From an uncultured Desulfovibrio sp. (GTDB lineage Bacteria; Desulfobacterota; Desulfovibrionia; Desulfovibrionales; Desulfovibrionaceae), in NCBI GenBank assembly GCA_934546745.1, contig CAKTDV010000029.1, forward strand, positions 1 through 20,753: a DNA stretch of 20,753 nucleotides, read 5' to 3'. The translations under genes and the position numbers were made by a program. The notes beneath the pieces are model-generated. The model was given only the letters and a program-made list of their open reading frames with translations. It ran no database searches and was not told the DNA's origin. Every line of letters starts with the position of its first letter. Positions within the stretch are counted from its first letter, which is position 1. Of the stretch, positions 5,938 through 12,995 are shown one piece after another.

Positions 5938-7962
5938 GTGTCCCGAAAACCTTCCGCCTTTCCCGCGCCCGCACGCATCCATCCCTCCGGCGGCGGTGAG
6001 GCCCGGCCTTCCGATCAGGCGAAACGGAAGCGCGCCTCACTCCCGGAAGGCGCAAGGGAGCGCGGTACGGGCCGCCGTTCCGGGCCGCCGCGCGCCGTTT
6101 CCCGCCGTCCGGCGGCCTGGGGCGCGCCGCAGCCGGAGTTCCTGCCCATGACGCCGGAGGAGATGCGGGCTCTGGGGTGGGATACGCTGGACGTGCTGCT
6201 GATCAACGGCGATGCCTATGTGGATCATCCCTCCTTTGGCGTCGTGCTTCTGGGGCGCTGGCTGACGGCGCACGGCTTCCGTGTGGGGCTGGTGGCGCAA
6301 CCGCGCTGGGATACGGCGGAGGACATCGCGCGTATGGGCCGCCCCCGCCTGTTTGCCGGGGTGAGCGCCGGAGCCGTGGATTCCCTGCTGGCGCATTATA
6401 CGGCCTTTCGCAAGAAGCGCCACGACGATGCCTATACACCCGGCGGACGGGCGGGAGCCCGCCCCAACAGAGCCTGCATCGTGTACACCAATCTGGTGCG
6501 GCGCGCCTTCCCCGGTCTGCCCGTGGTTCTGGGCGGCATCGAGGCCAGCACGCGCCGGGTGACGCATTATGATTTCTGGACGGACAGTGTGCGCCGGCCG
6601 ATACTGCTGGATGCCAAGGCGGATCTCCTGATCTACGGTATGGGCGAACGCGCTGTGCTGGAGCTGGCCCGGCGGCTGGATCGCGGAGAGGACTGGCGCG
6701 GCATTCCCGGAACGGCATGGCTGGACAGACCCGATGGGGGACCGGAGGGCGTGGCGGACGGGCAACCTTCATTGCGTCCGCGCTTCCTGCCGCACGGCTG
6801 GGAAAAGCGTCCGTGCATGACCTTGCCTTCCCATGCGGAGATCCTCGCGGATCCCAAGGCGCTCCTCACGCTGACCCGCCAGGTGGAGCGCCATGTGCAC
6901 CGGCGGGATGCCTGGGCCGTGCAGCCGGTGGAGGATCGCCTTCTGGTGATGGCTCCGCCCGCGGCCATTCTGACGACGGAAGAGATGGACGCGCTTTACG
7001 CCCTCCCCTTCCGGCGGACGGCCCATCCCTCCTATACGGAACCCATTCCCGCCGAGGAAATGCTGCGTACCAGCATTACCGCGCATCGCGGCTGCGGCGG
7101 CGGCTGTTCCTTCTGTTCTCTGGCACTGCATCAGGGGCGACGGCTGAGTTCGCGCTCACAGGCCTCTCTTGTGGCAGAAGCGGCCCGCCTTGCGGCCTCC
7201 GCGCGTGGACGGCGCGGACGAGGCGTCGCCATTTCCGACGTGGGAGGGCCCACGGCCAATATGTGGAACGGGCGCTGCGCGCTGGACGGCAATGCCGCGC
7301 CTCTGCCGGACGGCACGGAGCGCGGATCCCCCTGCGGACGCGCCTCCTGCTGCTATCCTTCCGTGTGCCGGCATTTCGAGACGCCTCAGGCCCCGTATGT
7401 GACCCTGTTGCGCGCCGTCGCGGCCGTGCCCGGCGTCGGGCATGTGCGCGTGGCCAGCGGCGTGAGGGCGGATATGGCGCTGCGGGAGCCGGAAGCGCTG
7501 GCCGCCTATGCGGAAGAATTTACCGGAGGGCAGCTCAAGCTTGCGCCGGAGCATTGCGCCCCCGGCGTGCTGGCCGCCATGCGCAAACCGCCCCTGGCCG
7601 TTTTTGAGCGTTTTTTGGAACACTTTACACGTCTGAGCCGTTTTGCCGGACGCGAACAGTACGTGGTGCCCTATCTGATGAGCGCGTTTCCCGGATGTAC
7701 GGACGATGACATGCGGCAACTGGCGCGCTGGCTCGGGGCGCGCCACTGGGCGCCGCAACAGACACAATGCTTTATCCCCACGCCGGGCGCCATGGCGACG
7801 GCCATGTTTTACAGCGGCTGCAACGAACGGGGGGAACCTCTCTTTGTGGCTCGCAGCGATGCGGCACGCCTGCGGCAACACCGCATCCTGATGCCGGACT
7901 TTGGACGCGTACCGCCCTCAAAAAGAACCGGGCCATCGGGGAGGAAGCATGGAAGATCATGA
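5938..7962 (+). CDS. ygiQ: YgiQ family radical SAM protein
   Basis: A 674-aa protein, 4Fe-4S radical SAM type. The conserved UPF0313/YgiQ start FLPMTPEEMRALGWD appears near residue 68, followed by GDAYVDHPSFG. The cluster-binding C386-x3-C390-x2-C393 sits in the motif HRGCGGGCSFCSL, and further family blocks include GGQLKLAPEHCAPGVL and QTQCFIPTPGAMATAMFYSG. The in vivo reaction is not established for the family. The first about 67 residues are a basic, proline-rich extension without recognisable domain. The GTG start at 5938 gives the full open frame but has only a weak ribosome site, so the true start is uncertain. The C-terminus is short and basic compared with E. coli YgiQ, which suggests a trimmed C-terminal domain. 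It overlaps slyX by 14 bases. Confidence 0.9.
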   Translation: MSRKPSAFPAPARIHPSGGGEARPSDQAKRKRASLPEGARERGTGRRSGPPRAVSRRPAAWGAPQPEFLPMTPEEMRALGWDTLDVLLINGDAYVDHPSFGVVLLGRWLTAHGFRVGLVAQPRWDTAEDIARMGRPRLFAGVSAGAVDSLLAHYTAFRKKRHDDAYTPGGRAGARPNRACIVYTNLVRRAFPGLPVVLGGIEASTRRVTHYDFWTDSVRRPILLDAKADLLIYGMGERAVLELARRLDRGEDWRGIPGTAWLDRPDGGPEGVADGQPSLRPRFLPHGWEKRPCMTLPSHAEILADPKALLTLTRQVERHVHRRDAWAVQPVEDRLLVMAPPAAILTTEEMDALYALPFRRTAHPSYTEPIPAEEMLRTSITAHRGCGGGCSFCSLALHQGRRLSSRSQASLVAEAARLAASARGRRGRGVAISDVGGPTANMWNGRCALDGNAAPLPDGTERGSPCGRASCCYPSVCRHFETPQAPYVTLLRAVAAVPGVGHVRVASGVRADMALREPEALAAYAEEFTGGQLKLAPEHCAPGVLAAMRKPPLAVFERFLEHFTRLSRFAGREQYVVPYLMSAFPGCTDDDMRQLARWLGARHWAPQQTQCFIPTPGAMATAMFYSGCNERGEPLFVARSDAARLRQHRILMPDFGRVPPSKRTGPSGRKHGRS

Positions 7963-8191
7963 ACGCCGCCTGATTCGCCTGGAAGAGCTGGCCTTTTTTC
8001 AGGAAGAACGTCTGGAAGCCCTGAATGCGGCCCTGACGGCGCAACAACGGCAACTGGACGCCCTGGAACAGAAACTGACCGAAACCGTGGAGCTGACGCG
8101 CGTCCTGCGCGGCCAGATGGAACTGCTGCAAGGCGGCATGTCCAATGGGGACGGGGAACCGCCCCCCCACTATCTGCCGGAACGCTATTGA
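7949..8191 (+). CDS. slyX: SlyX-like coiled-coil protein
   Basis: An 80-aa acidic protein with a continuous heptad pattern (about residues 4-58) and the characteristic family ending PPPHYLPERY, as in SlyX (which ends in PPPHY). The start at 7949 is preceded by GGGGAGGAAGC, a strong ribosome site; an upstream in-frame ATG at 7901 lacks one. It overlaps the 3' end of ygiQ by 14 bases, consistent with coupled expression. SlyX is of unknown function; it was named for genomic position next to slyD in enterobacteria, which is not the case here. Confidence 0.87.
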   Translation: MEDHERRLIRLEELAFFQEERLEALNAALTAQQRQLDALEQKLTETVELTRVLRGQMELLQGGMSNGDGEPPPHYLPERY

Positions 8192-8223
8192 GCGCCCGGC
8201 GGACATACCGTGTCCATATTGAT

Positions 8224-8264
8224 AGAAGCCCCCTGAAACGCGCACGGCATTTCAGGGGGCTTCT
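8224..8264. terminator. Long stem-loop between convergent slyX and chemoreceptor genes
   Basis: Near-perfect inverted repeat with a 15-bp stem (8224-8238 against 8250-8264; core GAAGCCCCCTGAAA) and an 11-nt loop. It lies 33 bases after slyX and 25 bases before the end of the convergent chemoreceptor gene, the usual position for a bidirectional terminator. Neither side has a clear U-run, so it may act as a transcript-stabilising 3' hairpin or as a weak or factor-assisted terminator. Confidence 0.72.
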
Positions 8265-8288
8265 GCCAACCAATCTCTTCGCGAGGCG

Positions 8289-9854
8289 TCACTTCACAGG
8301 GACGCCGCTTTCGGCGGCTTTCTCGTCGGCCTCTTCCTTGCGGACGGCCTCACGGATATTTTTCAGGATGTCCTTGATGGAGGAAACCTGATTGTCCATG
8401 TCATGCACATGCTGATTGGCCGATTCCATGGCCTCAAGAATTGAGTTGCTGATATTTAAGATGTTATCAACCGTCTTGCTGATGCTTTCGGTGGCGGCGG
8501 ACTGCTCGGCCGATGCCGTCGCAATGGACTGGGCCTGTGCGTTGGCATCGGCGGCAAGGCTGTGAATCTGCGTCAGGGATTGTTCGCTTTTGCCGGCGAG
8601 TGTGGCCACCTGGCCGATGGCGTCCACGGTGTCTTCCACAGTGCGGGCGCTCTGGCTGCTGCTGGCCTGGATGGCGTGGACGGCCCCCTCCACTTCCGTA
8701 GTGGCGGTCATGGTTTTTTCGGCCAGCTTGCGCACCTCGTCGGCGACGACGGCAAAACCGCGTCCCGCCTCGCCCGCGCGGGCGGCCTCAATGGCGGCGT
8801 TGAGCGCCAGCAGATTGGTCTGGTCGGCGATGTCCCGGATGATGCCCAGCACGGCGCCGATGTCCCGCGCCTGTCCGTCAAGGGATTCCATCTCCTTTTT
8901 GAGGCTGGCGGCGGTTTCGCGCACACCGTGCACATTCTTGACGGTGTCGCTCATGTCCTTGCTGCAGGTGGCGGCCTCATCCTGAACGGCGGACGTCGCA
9001 TCCGCGGATGTGGCCGCATTGTGCGCCACCTCGGAGACCGTCGCGCTCATCTGCTCCACGGCGGACGCCGTATCGTTGATATGCGACACCGTGTCTTCGG
9101 TACGCTGCCTGACTTTCTCAACCTCCTGGATAAAGATGGCGCTGCCCTGGCTGAGTGCCTCCACAGCGGCCTCGATTCTTCCGACCGTTTCCATGCGGCC
9201 CTTGCGGGAAGCTTCGACGGCCTGCTGCCTGAGTTTTATTTCGTCCGTAATATCGTGTCCCAGTTCCACATGACCGATACGGTTTCCTGAATCGTCCGTC
9301 AGATAGTGCATGTCCATGGACATGATACGCCCGCTGGGGAGTTTGTTGTTGAAGGCGCTCGTTCCCCGGCGCAACTGCTCAATGCCGCATTGCGGCGTGT
9401 TGCACAGGTTGCTGTTCTTGCGCGAACAGTGCTGGCCGTGATAGTCCCCCGAAATATTCATGCTCTTGAGCGAGGCCGTATTGCAGAACGTCCACCGCAT
9501 CTCCATATCCGTTACGGAGATGGCGTAGGGAATGGTGTTCAGAATGCTTTCATACCAGTGGCTCCGTTTCCGGCTGAACTCGACCAGCGCACAGATGGCC
9601 TCACCCGCGGATCCAGTACTCCTGCACGGGGCGGAATCGGGATTCTTGCCGGCCATGAAGTCCTCGGCGTAGCGCGCAAGAACCTGATCGTTGCCCCCCT
9701 TGGCGACCACAAGAAAGATCAGACAGGCTCCTACAAGACCGATGGCGATGGAGACAGGCAGACCCCAGGAAAAAGAGAACGCCGCCGCATTGCAGAGAAC
9801 AAGGGCGATGGCGATGGCCAAAGCGAGGAATGCTGTCTTCCGGGAAGCGAACAT
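8289..9854 (-). CDS. Methyl-accepting chemotaxis protein with PAS domain, no periplasmic domain
   Basis: A 521-aa chemoreceptor. Two hydrophobic segments (about 7-28 and 31-51) are joined by only a few residues, so there is no periplasmic sensor. A PAS domain follows (about 105-220; NTIPYAISVTDMEMRWTFCN near its start, then the linker LGHDITDEIKLRQQ). The signalling domain contains the nearly invariant hairpin tip DQTNLLALNAAIEAARAGE and AVVADEVRKLAEKT. The PAS domain contains a cysteine cluster C-x7-C-x4-C in HCSRKNSNLCNTPQCG, possibly for metal, redox or cofactor sensing (inference). There is no C-terminal CheR-binding pentapeptide. The ATG at 9854 has AGGAGG seven bases upstream and puts the first membrane helix at the N-terminus; the in-frame start at 9947 would add 31 non-conserved residues. 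Sensing is probably of an intracellular energy or redox signal. Confidence 0.93.
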   Translation of the reverse strand: MFASRKTAFLALAIAIALVLCNAAAFSFSWGLPVSIAIGLVGACLIFLVVAKGGNDQVLARYAEDFMAGKNPDSAPCRSTGSAGEAICALVEFSRKRSHWYESILNTIPYAISVTDMEMRWTFCNTASLKSMNISGDYHGQHCSRKNSNLCNTPQCGIEQLRRGTSAFNNKLPSGRIMSMDMHYLTDDSGNRIGHVELGHDITDEIKLRQQAVEASRKGRMETVGRIEAAVEALSQGSAIFIQEVEKVRQRTEDTVSHINDTASAVEQMSATVSEVAHNAATSADATSAVQDEAATCSKDMSDTVKNVHGVRETAASLKKEMESLDGQARDIGAVLGIIRDIADQTNLLALNAAIEAARAGEAGRGFAVVADEVRKLAEKTMTATTEVEGAVHAIQASSSQSARTVEDTVDAIGQVATLAGKSEQSLTQIHSLAADANAQAQSIATASAEQSAATESISKTVDNILNISNSILEAMESANQHVHDMDNQVSSIKDILKNIREAVRKEEADEKAAESGVPVK

Positions 9855-10205
9855 AGAGGATCCTCCTGACTGCGGTTGTATCGTCACCGCTGGTATTCCG
9901 GGACGAGGGGATGGCGTGACAAAGGGGGAACACAGTGGGGGGGACACGTGAAAACGCCGCCGAGGGCGACGGTTCCAAGCCGCGTCGCGGGCGGAACCCA
10001 GCCCGTCAGGGCGATCGGGACGGCGCGTTTACCGCGTGCCGGTACTGCCTGTTGCGCACAATGCCCTACCGTTATGTTGATTTGGTAGCATACAAAAGGA
10101 AGAAATGCAAAAATTTTGGCAGGGTAGCGCGTGTTTTTCTTCCTGGCGCCGCCGCTGGACAAAAAAAGACATGCGCAACGCGCACGTTTCAACGGGAATC
10201 CGGGC
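9855..10205. other. Intergenic region with structured leader upstream of the chemoreceptor
   Basis: About 350 bases without a convincing gene. It contains the terminator of the pgeF operon (10161-10187) and, closer to the chemoreceptor, a hairpin at 9971-9998 (GGTTCC/GGAACC arms with an inner GCCGC/GCGGGC stem), plus a small GCCC-GTCA-GGGC hairpin at 10001-10012. An AT-rich stretch at about 10075-10120 is the best place for the chemoreceptor promoter, but I cannot name convincing -35/-10 or sigma-28/sigma-54 boxes. Confidence 0.5.
10161..10187 (-). terminator. Intrinsic terminator of the HD/cyclo-ligase/pgeF operon
   Basis: On the minus strand an 8-bp stem (ACGTGCGC/GCGCATGT, one G-U pair, 3-nt loop) is followed after two bases by a run of seven U (10167-10161). 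It lies about 20 bases past the pgeF stop. Confidence 0.8.
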
Positions 10206-10967
10206 CTAGGCGTCGATCCAGATAAAGGCCGCCTGGCGGCCGCAGGCAGGGTTGCGCCGGTAGGAATAGAAGGTGGGGTTGGCAAAGGTACACCAGTCGA
10301 GGCCGTGGATATGGCTTGCTGGCAGACCCGCCCGCCGGAGCTGGTCGCGCGTCAGACTCCAGAGATCCATGCGGCGGCTCTGTTCGTCAAACCAGGGGCG
10401 GAAGCTCTCCGGCCATTCGCGTTCAAAGTTGACAAATTCGGCGTGCGCCGGGCTGAGGCTGGGGCCGCGCACGGCAAAGACTTCGCGGGGAGAAAGGCCG
10501 TACCGCGCGCAGAAGCGCGCGACGCCGGATCCGGGGAAATCCGCACGGTTGCCGCGCCATCCCACGTGGAGCGCGGCAATATGGCGTCCCGAGGCGCTGG
10601 CAAGCAGCACGGGCTGGCAGTCGGCCGTCTTGATCATGAGCGCCAGGCGCGGACGGGTGGCGCACGCGCCGTCGGCTTCCCGCGTTGCGGCACACTCCGG
10701 ATCCGTAGGATCCGGCTCGAAGATCAGGGCGTCGCCGTGCACCTGCCGGAGTTCCGCCCAGCCGTCCACGCCAAGAGCGGCGGCAAGGGCACGCCGCCGG
10801 GCGCGCACAGGACCGGGGTCCTCGCCGGTCTCCAGTGACAGGTTGCCGCCCGCATACCCGGACAGGGGTACCTGGGCCGCCGGAGGAGGCGTCAGCCCGC
10901 GACACTGGAAGGCGCATCGTACGGAGGGCACGCCCGGAAAGCGGAAGGGAAGAAACGTCAAATCCAT
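10206..10967 (-). CDS. pgeF: PgeF/YfiH-type laccase-domain protein (peptidoglycan editing factor)
   Basis: A 253-aa protein of the YfiH/PgeF (multicopper polyphenol oxidoreductase/laccase-domain) family. The metal and catalytic residues are visible: H77 in RQVHGD, C117 in KTADCQPVL and H134 in ALHVGWRG. They match the His-Cys-His site of E. coli YfiH. In E. coli PgeF prevents misincorporation of L-Ser for L-Ala in the peptidoglycan stem peptide; related enzymes have purine-nucleoside activity. The block often written GPxIGPCCYEV is GPSLSPAHAEF here, without the cysteines. The ATG at 10967 has GAGGAA about 5-6 bases upstream and overlaps the upstream cyclo-ligase gene by 10 bases, so translation is likely coupled. 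It is the last gene before the terminator at 10161-10187. Confidence 0.9.
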   Translation of the reverse strand: MDLTFLPFRFPGVPSVRCAFQCRGLTPPPAAQVPLSGYAGGNLSLETGEDPGPVRARRRALAAALGVDGWAELRQVHGDALIFEPDPTDPECAATREADGACATRPRLALMIKTADCQPVLLASASGRHIAALHVGWRGNRADFPGSGVARFCARYGLSPREVFAVRGPSLSPAHAEFVNFEREWPESFRPWFDEQSRRMDLWSLTRDQLRRAGLPASHIHGLDWCTFANPTFYSYRRNPACGRQAAFIWIDA

Positions 10968-12040
10968 AGTGTTTCCTCTTCGGTACAGACACAGGCCACG
11001 CGCTGATCCCAGGGGGCGGCGGGGAGGCGCGGCAGAAGCTGGCAGTGAAAGCAAAGGCCCAGGCGCGCCAGCGAGGACGGCGCGGACGCCAGAAAACGAT
11101 CATAGTAGCCGCCGCCGAAGCCCAGACGATGCCCGGAGCGATCGAAGCCCACGCCGGGAAGCACCATGAGCGACGGCGTAAAGCGGGGATCACCGGCCTG
11201 AAGACCGGGCAGGGAGGGACGCGGCTCCAACAGGTTGAACGCGCCGGGCGCGAGATCTCCGGGCCCGGCACAGCGGACAACATCCATGACGCCGTGTTCG
11301 CCGGGGCGCACACGGGGCAGAAAGACCTCCTTCCCTGTGTCCCAGGCGCGTTGCAACAGCAGGCTGGCGTCCATTTCCTCGTCAAGGGCCACATAGAGAA
11401 CAACGGCGCTGGCCCGCTGCCAGACGGGCAGATCAAGAACACGCTTCTGGGCGCGCCGCGCCGCCCGGGCGCGTTCTCCGGGGGCAATGGCGCGCCTCAG
11501 GGATCGCAGGTCCCCGCGCAGGGCCTGTCTGGCGGCGGCGTCCGGTACGCCGGGCGGGAACGCCGCTGCCGGAAGGGATGGCGCGCTCTGAAAGCATACC
11601 AGACTGGCGGCCATGCCGCAGAGGGGGATTTCCTCGCATGTCCGGAGCCCCGCGCGGCGGGCGGCCCCGAACAGCGCGCCGTCGCGGAAAAAGGCGGCGG
11701 CAGCGGCGGCGGATTCGCGCCAGGGTCCCAGCCGCAACAGGGATGAGAGGCCGGGCAGCAGGCGGACGGCCCAGCAGGCGGGCAGGCAGAGGTTGCGTTC
11801 CGGCAGGACAAAATCGGCGATCCAGACATCCCGCGCGGCGCGCGCGGCGGCCCGCAGCAGCGCGTCCCCGCTCCCGGATGGCAGGGTGGAAAGAACATAG
11901 GACAACCGGACGGCGGGCAGGGAACCCGGCTCCGCGGCGTTCAGTACTTCCAGCGACGGGTTGAGAGGCGTGTTCCGCAGGAAGGCTGGCCACGGCACAC
12001 GGCGGCGCAGGAGGGAGGCGGCAAAAAAGGGCGTCAGCAT
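10958..12040 (-). CDS. Fusion: methyltransferase-like half + 5-formyltetrahydrofolate cyclo-ligase
   Basis: A 360-aa two-part protein. Residues about 168-360 form a 5-formyl-THF cyclo-ligase (MTHFS/YgfA): helix ALRGDLRSLRRAIAPGERA, VVLYVALDEEMDASLLL, and the ATP/folate signature PGVGFDRSGHRLGFGGGYYDRF at about 285-306. It converts 5-formyl-THF plus ATP to 5,10-methenyl-THF. Residues 1-150 resemble the C-terminal half of a class I SAM methyltransferase (LSYVLSTLP, then DVWIADFVLPERNL), but the glycine-rich SAM-binding motif I is absent, so activity from this half is doubtful. The start overlaps the HD gene stop in an ATGCTGA arrangement, with little ribosome site of its own, so it depends on coupled translation. 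No good internal start for a separate cyclo-ligase is seen; the Met at about 143 has no ribosome site. Confidence 0.85.
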   Translation of the reverse strand: MLTPFFAASLLRRRVPWPAFLRNTPLNPSLEVLNAAEPGSLPAVRLSYVLSTLPSGSGDALLRAAARAARDVWIADFVLPERNLCLPACWAVRLLPGLSSLLRLGPWRESAAAAAAFFRDGALFGAARRAGLRTCEEIPLCGMAASLVCFQSAPSLPAAAFPPGVPDAAARQALRGDLRSLRRAIAPGERARAARRAQKRVLDLPVWQRASAVVLYVALDEEMDASLLLQRAWDTGKEVFLPRVRPGEHGVMDVVRCAGPGDLAPGAFNLLEPRPSLPGLQAGDPRFTPSLMVLPGVGFDRSGHRLGFGGGYYDRFLASAPSSLARLGLCFHCQLLPRLPAAPWDQRVACVCTEEETLWI

Positions 12041-12831
12041 GGGACGTTGCCGAAACGCTTGAGGAGATGGGCGCGCACGGCGCCGTAATCGCCGTCTTCC
12101 GGCAGGGATTCCACCAGACGGCGGGCGTGTCCTTCCGCAAGGAAGCGGCGGCGACTGGTGTCAAAATGCAGATCACCAAACCATGTGCCCAGCAGTGCGC
12201 GAAAGTCGTTGACGCTGCGCAAATCACCGTAGGAGGCGACACGATCGGCCAGCGCATCCTCCCGTACCCGGGGCGAGCACAGACCCGGCGCGTCTGGCAG
12301 GCTGAGCACGGCCGTGCGCGTCGCGGCGTCGGGATGATGCAGGCTTTCGTCCATGACGCGCAGGATGTCCAGCTTGTCGGCGTCGCGTACCGCGCAGGCG
12401 ACCTTCCAGAAAGGTTCCGGCAGACGCGCGGGCAGGACATGACGGTTGTGCAGCCCTACGGCAACCAGCGCCATGCGGCGTACCGCAGGCGTTTCCCCGG
12501 CAAGACGCCGTTCCCGCAGGAGGATGCGCACCCCCCAGATCCCATGATTGCGGGACACGGCATCCCGGAAGGTACGGAAACGGCGGTACTGCTCAAAACG
12601 GGCCACATCGTGATACAGGGCGGCCAGCAGGGCCGCACGGGCTTCCTCCGGCGCAAAGGCATCCTCCACGACGATGGCCCGGGCGTGGGCCAGAACCCTG
12701 GCGGTATGCAGCTCCTTCAGATCCAGAGGGGCGGGGTTTTCCCGTTCCCTGGCGCGTTCCGTGCGCACATAGGCGTGAAACCAGTCCTCATGCGGGCGAA
12801 TATCAGGCAATATGGCGTTCATCCCCAACAT
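12034..12831 (-). CDS. HD-domain phosphohydrolase
   Basis: A 265-aa soluble protein with the HD-superfamily metal ligands H42 (ELHTARVL), H74-D75 (ALYHDVARFEQ) and a distal Asp in VRDADKLDIL (D152 or D155), plus histidines at about 99 and 128-131. These are typical of phosphohydrolases on nucleotides or second messengers; the substrate cannot be told. No second catalytic domain is present. The start is uncertain between 12831 and 12822 (three codons apart), neither with a strong ribosome site. It is the first gene of a three-gene operon in which each gene overlaps the next by 7-10 bases, ahead of the cyclo-ligase fusion and pgeF, and is divergent from dnaE. Confidence 0.87.
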   Translation of the reverse strand: MLGMNAILPDIRPHEDWFHAYVRTERARERENPAPLDLKELHTARVLAHARAIVVEDAFAPEEARAALLAALYHDVARFEQYRRFRTFRDAVSRNHGIWGVRILLRERRLAGETPAVRRMALVAVGLHNRHVLPARLPEPFWKVACAVRDADKLDILRVMDESLHHPDAATRTAVLSLPDAPGLCSPRVREDALADRVASYGDLRSVNDFRALLGTWFGDLHFDTSRRRFLAEGHARRLVESLPEDGDYGAVRAHLLKRFGNVPC

Positions 12832-12869
12832 CTACCGCCAGCGGCCGGGCAAGGCAAGAGGCCCCGCGC

Positions 12870-12898
12870 TTGAGCGCGGGCGGGCTCTGTGGTATCCG
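12870..12898 (+). promoter_or_regulatory. Possible dnaE promoter
   Basis: TTGAGC (12870-12875), a 17-base spacer and TATCCG (12893-12898) with a TG one base upstream (extended -10 form). Transcription would begin near 12905, about 90 bases before dnaE. The -35 box lies in the loop and 3' arm of a GC hairpin (CCCGCGC-TTGA-GCGCGGG, 12863-12880). Match quality is moderate. Confidence 0.35.
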
Positions 12899-12995
12899 TA
12901 GGGCAGTGTTTTCCGTACCTCCTCCCTCCCGGAGCGGACCCGCCGTGACGGTGAAGGGAGGCCGGCCGCGTCTTGTGAAACATGGGGAGAGACCT

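Noticed and set aside
9855..9947. 31-residue N-terminal extension of the chemoreceptor
   Set aside because: It would place a Pro-rich tail before the first membrane helix, and the AGGAGG site supports the start at 9854.
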